Below are positions 14,274 to 16,504 of a stretch of DNA of 16,504 bases, piece after piece. Made by a program: the position numbers and the translations under genes. The notes below the pieces were generated by a model, which saw only the letters and a list, made by a program, of their open reading frames with translations, was not told the origin of the DNA and made no database searches. How positions within the stretch are numbered: the stretch's first letter is position 1; each line of letters begins with the position of its first letter. This DNA is from Herminiimonas sp. (GTDB lineage Bacteria; Pseudomonadota; Gammaproteobacteria; Burkholderiales; Burkholderiaceae), in the NCBI GenBank assembly GCA_014377155.1, contig JACMQD010000518.1:1-16504 (forward strand). Reading direction: 5' to 3'.

Positions 14274-15998
14274 TCAAAATTCTTCCCAGTCCGCCCCGGA
14301 CTCAGCAGGTACGGACGGCGCCTTCGTGCGTGGCACCGCAGCCGTTACCGCTCGGCCCGCCGGTTTGCCGCGCACTGCCGTCGGCGGTTTAACCGGCACT
14401 GTGCGGTGCGCTGGCGGTGTGCTCGCCTGCATGTCATGTTCGGCGCCCAGCCGGAATTCGCTTACAGCTTGTTTGAGCTGCCAAGACTGCTCCTGCATCG
14501 ACTCCGACGCCGCCGCCGCCTCTTCCACTAGCGCCGCATTTTGCTGCGTTGCCTGGTCCATCTGCGCAATGGCGCGGTTGACCTGCTCAATGCCGGCGCT
14601 CTGCTCGCTGCTGGCGGCACTGATCTCGGCCATGATGTCGGTTACGCGCCGCACGCTGGCAACGACTTCGTCCATAGTGGCGCCGGCCTGACTGACCAGC
14701 TCGCTGCCGGCGCCGACCTTGGCAACCGAGTCACCGATCAGTTCCTTGATTTCCTTGGCAGCGGTGGCCGAGCGGTGTGCCAGATTGCGCACTTCGGTGG
14801 CTACGACCGCGAAGCCGCGACCCTGTTCGCCTGCGCGCGCCGCTTCGACGGCCGCGTTGAGTGCCAGGATGTTGGTCTGAAAGGCGATGCCGTCGATGAC
14901 GCTGATAATATCGACGATCTTCTTTGATGCATCATTGATGGATTCCATCGTGTTGACGACCTGCGCCACCACCGCGCCGCCCTTGACGGCGACATCGGCA
15001 GCGCTGATGGCAAGCTGATTGGCTTGGTGCGCATTTTCGGCATTTTGCTTGACGGTGGAAGTCAACTCTTCCATCGAGGAGGCGGTTTCTTCGAGCGCAC
15101 CGGCCTGCTGTTCGGTCCGGGCCGATAAATCATGGTTGCCGGCGGCGATTTGACCGGAAGCGGTGGCCATCGTTTCAGTGCCAGTGCGTACTTGCGACAC
15201 GATGCGTAGCAAATTGCCATTCATATCCGACAACGCCTGCAGCAACTGGCCTGACTCGTCCCTGGCATAAGCGACATCCTGACCGGCCGCATCGCCCGAC
15301 AGGTCGCCGTCGGCGACGCGTCGGGCCAGTGCGACCGCCATGCGTATCGGGCCGGTGATGCCGGCTGTCAGCCGCCAGGCGCACAGCACGCTGAACAACA
15401 CCACTAGCACTGCCAGTACCAAAAGCAAATTGCGACTGTCTGTTGCAATCTGGTCGACCTCAAGGGCCGTCGAATCGATGCTCTTGCGCTGCAAGTCCAG
15501 CAGTTGCTGAACAATATTTTCATATTCCTTGGCCGTCGGCAGGAAACCCTGTTGCAGAATGCGGTCGGCTTCGGCCTGGTCACCGGCCTCCTTGGCCTTG
15601 GTGATGTCGGCACGGGTCGACAGGTAGGACTTCGACACTGTGGTCAATTTCAAGAACAGCGCCTTTTCTTCGGGTGCACTTGCCAGAGCTTCGATTTTCT
15701 TCTTGATATCCTGGGAATTTTTAACCGTCGTTGCGGCGTCCTCGGCAAAAAACGCAGTTAGGGACGGGTCACTGCTCTTGACGATCGCGGTGGTGCGCCG
15801 GATGCCCGCATAGACGTAGCGGTACCAGTCGGAGATCATGCGCTCCTTGGCCAGCGGCAGTTCCATCATACTGCGGGTCGCGTTTGCCACTTCCTGCAAG
15901 CGCCAGATACCGATACCGGTATTTAAAATCAAAAACGCCAGAATAATGGTAAAGCCGAGACCGAGACGCTGGCCGATTTTAAGGTTTGAAATTTTCAT
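14274..15998 (-). CDS. Methyl-accepting chemotaxis protein (4HB sensor, HAMP, MA domain)
   Basis: 574 aa inner-membrane chemoreceptor. TM1 is at about residues 12-31 and TM2 at 190-210. Between them is a helical periplasmic domain of about 155 residues of the four-helix-bundle (4HB_MCP) type common in Burkholderiales. The HAMP domain follows (211-264), then the signalling domain. Its hairpin tip, [34 protein letters not shown] (371-404), split around residue 387, contacts CheA and CheW. The C-terminus is a Pro/Ala linker ending in DWEEF, a CheR/CheB-docking pentapeptide like NWETF. The start ATG 15998 gives the standard basic N-terminus but lacks a strong ribosome binding site. The ligand is unknown. 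It is not in the malonate operon, and a role in malonate taxis is only a possibility. Confidence 0.95.
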   Translation of the reverse strand: MKISNLKIGQRLGLGFTIILAFLILNTGIGIWRLQEVANATRSMMELPLAKERMISDWYRYVYAGIRRTTAIVKSSDPSLTAFFAEDAATTVKNSQDIKKKIEALASAPEEKALFLKLTTVSKSYLSTRADITKAKEAGDQAEADRILQQGFLPTAKEYENIVQQLLDLQRKSIDSTALEVDQIATDSRNLLLVLAVLVVLFSVLCAWRLTAGITGPIRMAVALARRVADGDLSGDAAGQDVAYARDESGQLLQALSDMNGNLLRIVSQVRTGTETMATASGQIAAGNHDLSARTEQQAGALEETASSMEELTSTVKQNAENAHQANQLAISAADVAVKGGAVVAQVVNTMESINDASKKIVDIISVIDGIAFQTNILALNAAVEAARAGEQGRGFAVVATEVRNLAHRSATAAKEIKELIGDSVAKVGAGSELVSQAGATMDEVVASVRRVTDIMAEISAASSEQSAGIEQVNRAIAQMDQATQQNAALVEEAAAASESMQEQSWQLKQAVSEFRLGAEHDMQASTPPAHRTVPVKPPTAVRGKPAGRAVTAAVPRTKAPSVPAESGADWEEF

Positions 15999-16504
15999 GA
16001 TCGAAGAGACCGACGCAAGGCCGATTTGACAAAATACGGATGCAGAAAGATATGACGCCAGCCCTCTACGCGAACGTTAGCCTTGGCGGATGCCGTTGCG
16101 AGGTGTCGGTACGCCGTCACGGACAGGCTATTTTACTATTTGATATTTCTATAGGGAAATTTATTTACCATTTTCTTGCGTGATAAACGACAAAAGCGGG
16201 CGCTTGTCGAAAACACAGGCGTGCCCCGGGCGCTATCATGATGCGCGAAAACCGTCCGAAAATTGATTTATCGGTCTGCCGTCGGCTGTCACGTTGACGG
16301 GACCGCGCTGATCACAGGAACACCATCTCGCTGCAATCGCAAGCTTTGTCAAAGATGGAACTTCTGGTTTGGCTTTGCCCACTTATCTTCGTAGCAGCAT
16401 GATCTTGTGTCGGCTTTAGATCATCGTTAAACCGGCACCCTGCCGGCTCTCGACTTCTGTTCCGGCGGCAAGCTGATGACGCAATACGCATTTCGCCGGC
16501 ATTC
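15999..16504. other. Upstream region of the chemoreceptor, no recognisable gene
   Basis: About 500 bp to the window edge. The AT-rich stretch at 16130-16180 is the likely place for the chemoreceptor promoter; I found no convincing flagellar sigma-28 match there. Short frames open at the right edge cannot be judged, and one - strand frame running in from the edge could be a gene end. The region also holds a hairpin at 16432-16446. Confidence 0.45.
16432..16446 (-). terminator. Possible hairpin terminator near right edge
   Basis: CCGGCA-CCC-TGCCGG is a perfect 6-bp GC-rich stem with a 3-nt loop. On the - strand it is followed by only TTTAA. It could end a gene entering from beyond the right edge. 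The short T tract makes this weak. Confidence 0.25.

Overview
The window looks like chromosomal DNA from a Burkholderiales betaproteobacterium, possibly an Oxalobacteraceae relative such as Collimonas or Herbaspirillum. This rests on moderate to high G+C, compact metabolic operons, a chemoreceptor ending in a WEEF-type tail, and a probable secreted effector. The taxonomic call is inference from gene content; no marker gene is present.

Left region (1-3788): a 5'-truncated unknown gene on the + strand is followed by about 540 bp with at most one tiny ORF. Next, on the - strand, is an 811-residue protein of unusual build. Its N-terminal half has the landmarks of a YopH/HopAO1-like protein tyrosine phosphatase, but the catalytic Cys, the WPD-loop Asp and the Q-loop Gln all appear to be replaced. 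It continues into a 15-bp-periodic Pro/Gln/Val repeat and a strongly acidic Ser/Asp/Glu tail. It reads as a secreted pseudophosphatase effector and is the most novel item in the window.

Central region (3789-13670): a ten-gene - strand operon for malonate uptake and decarboxylation. Order in transcription is dctP-dctQ-dctM (TRAP transporter), then mdcA-C-D-E-G-B-H (biotin-independent malonate decarboxylase with its prosthetic-group and acylation enzymes). Every junction overlaps or nearly abuts. A divergent GntR/FCD regulator resembling MdcY is separated from dctP by a 165-bp AT-rich region with a cluster of TTGTAT/ATACAA half-sites, the likely operator. Together: malonate enters through the TRAP system; MdcA-E release CO2 and acetyl groups on an acyl carrier protein (MdcC) whose phosphoribosyl-dephospho-CoA arm is made by MdcB and attached by MdcG; MdcH primes the carrier with malonyl; and the regulator probably represses the operon until malonate is present.

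Right region (13671-16504): a small unknown - strand gene (77 aa), a complete methyl-accepting chemotaxis protein on the - strand, and about 500 bp upstream of it without a recognisable gene.
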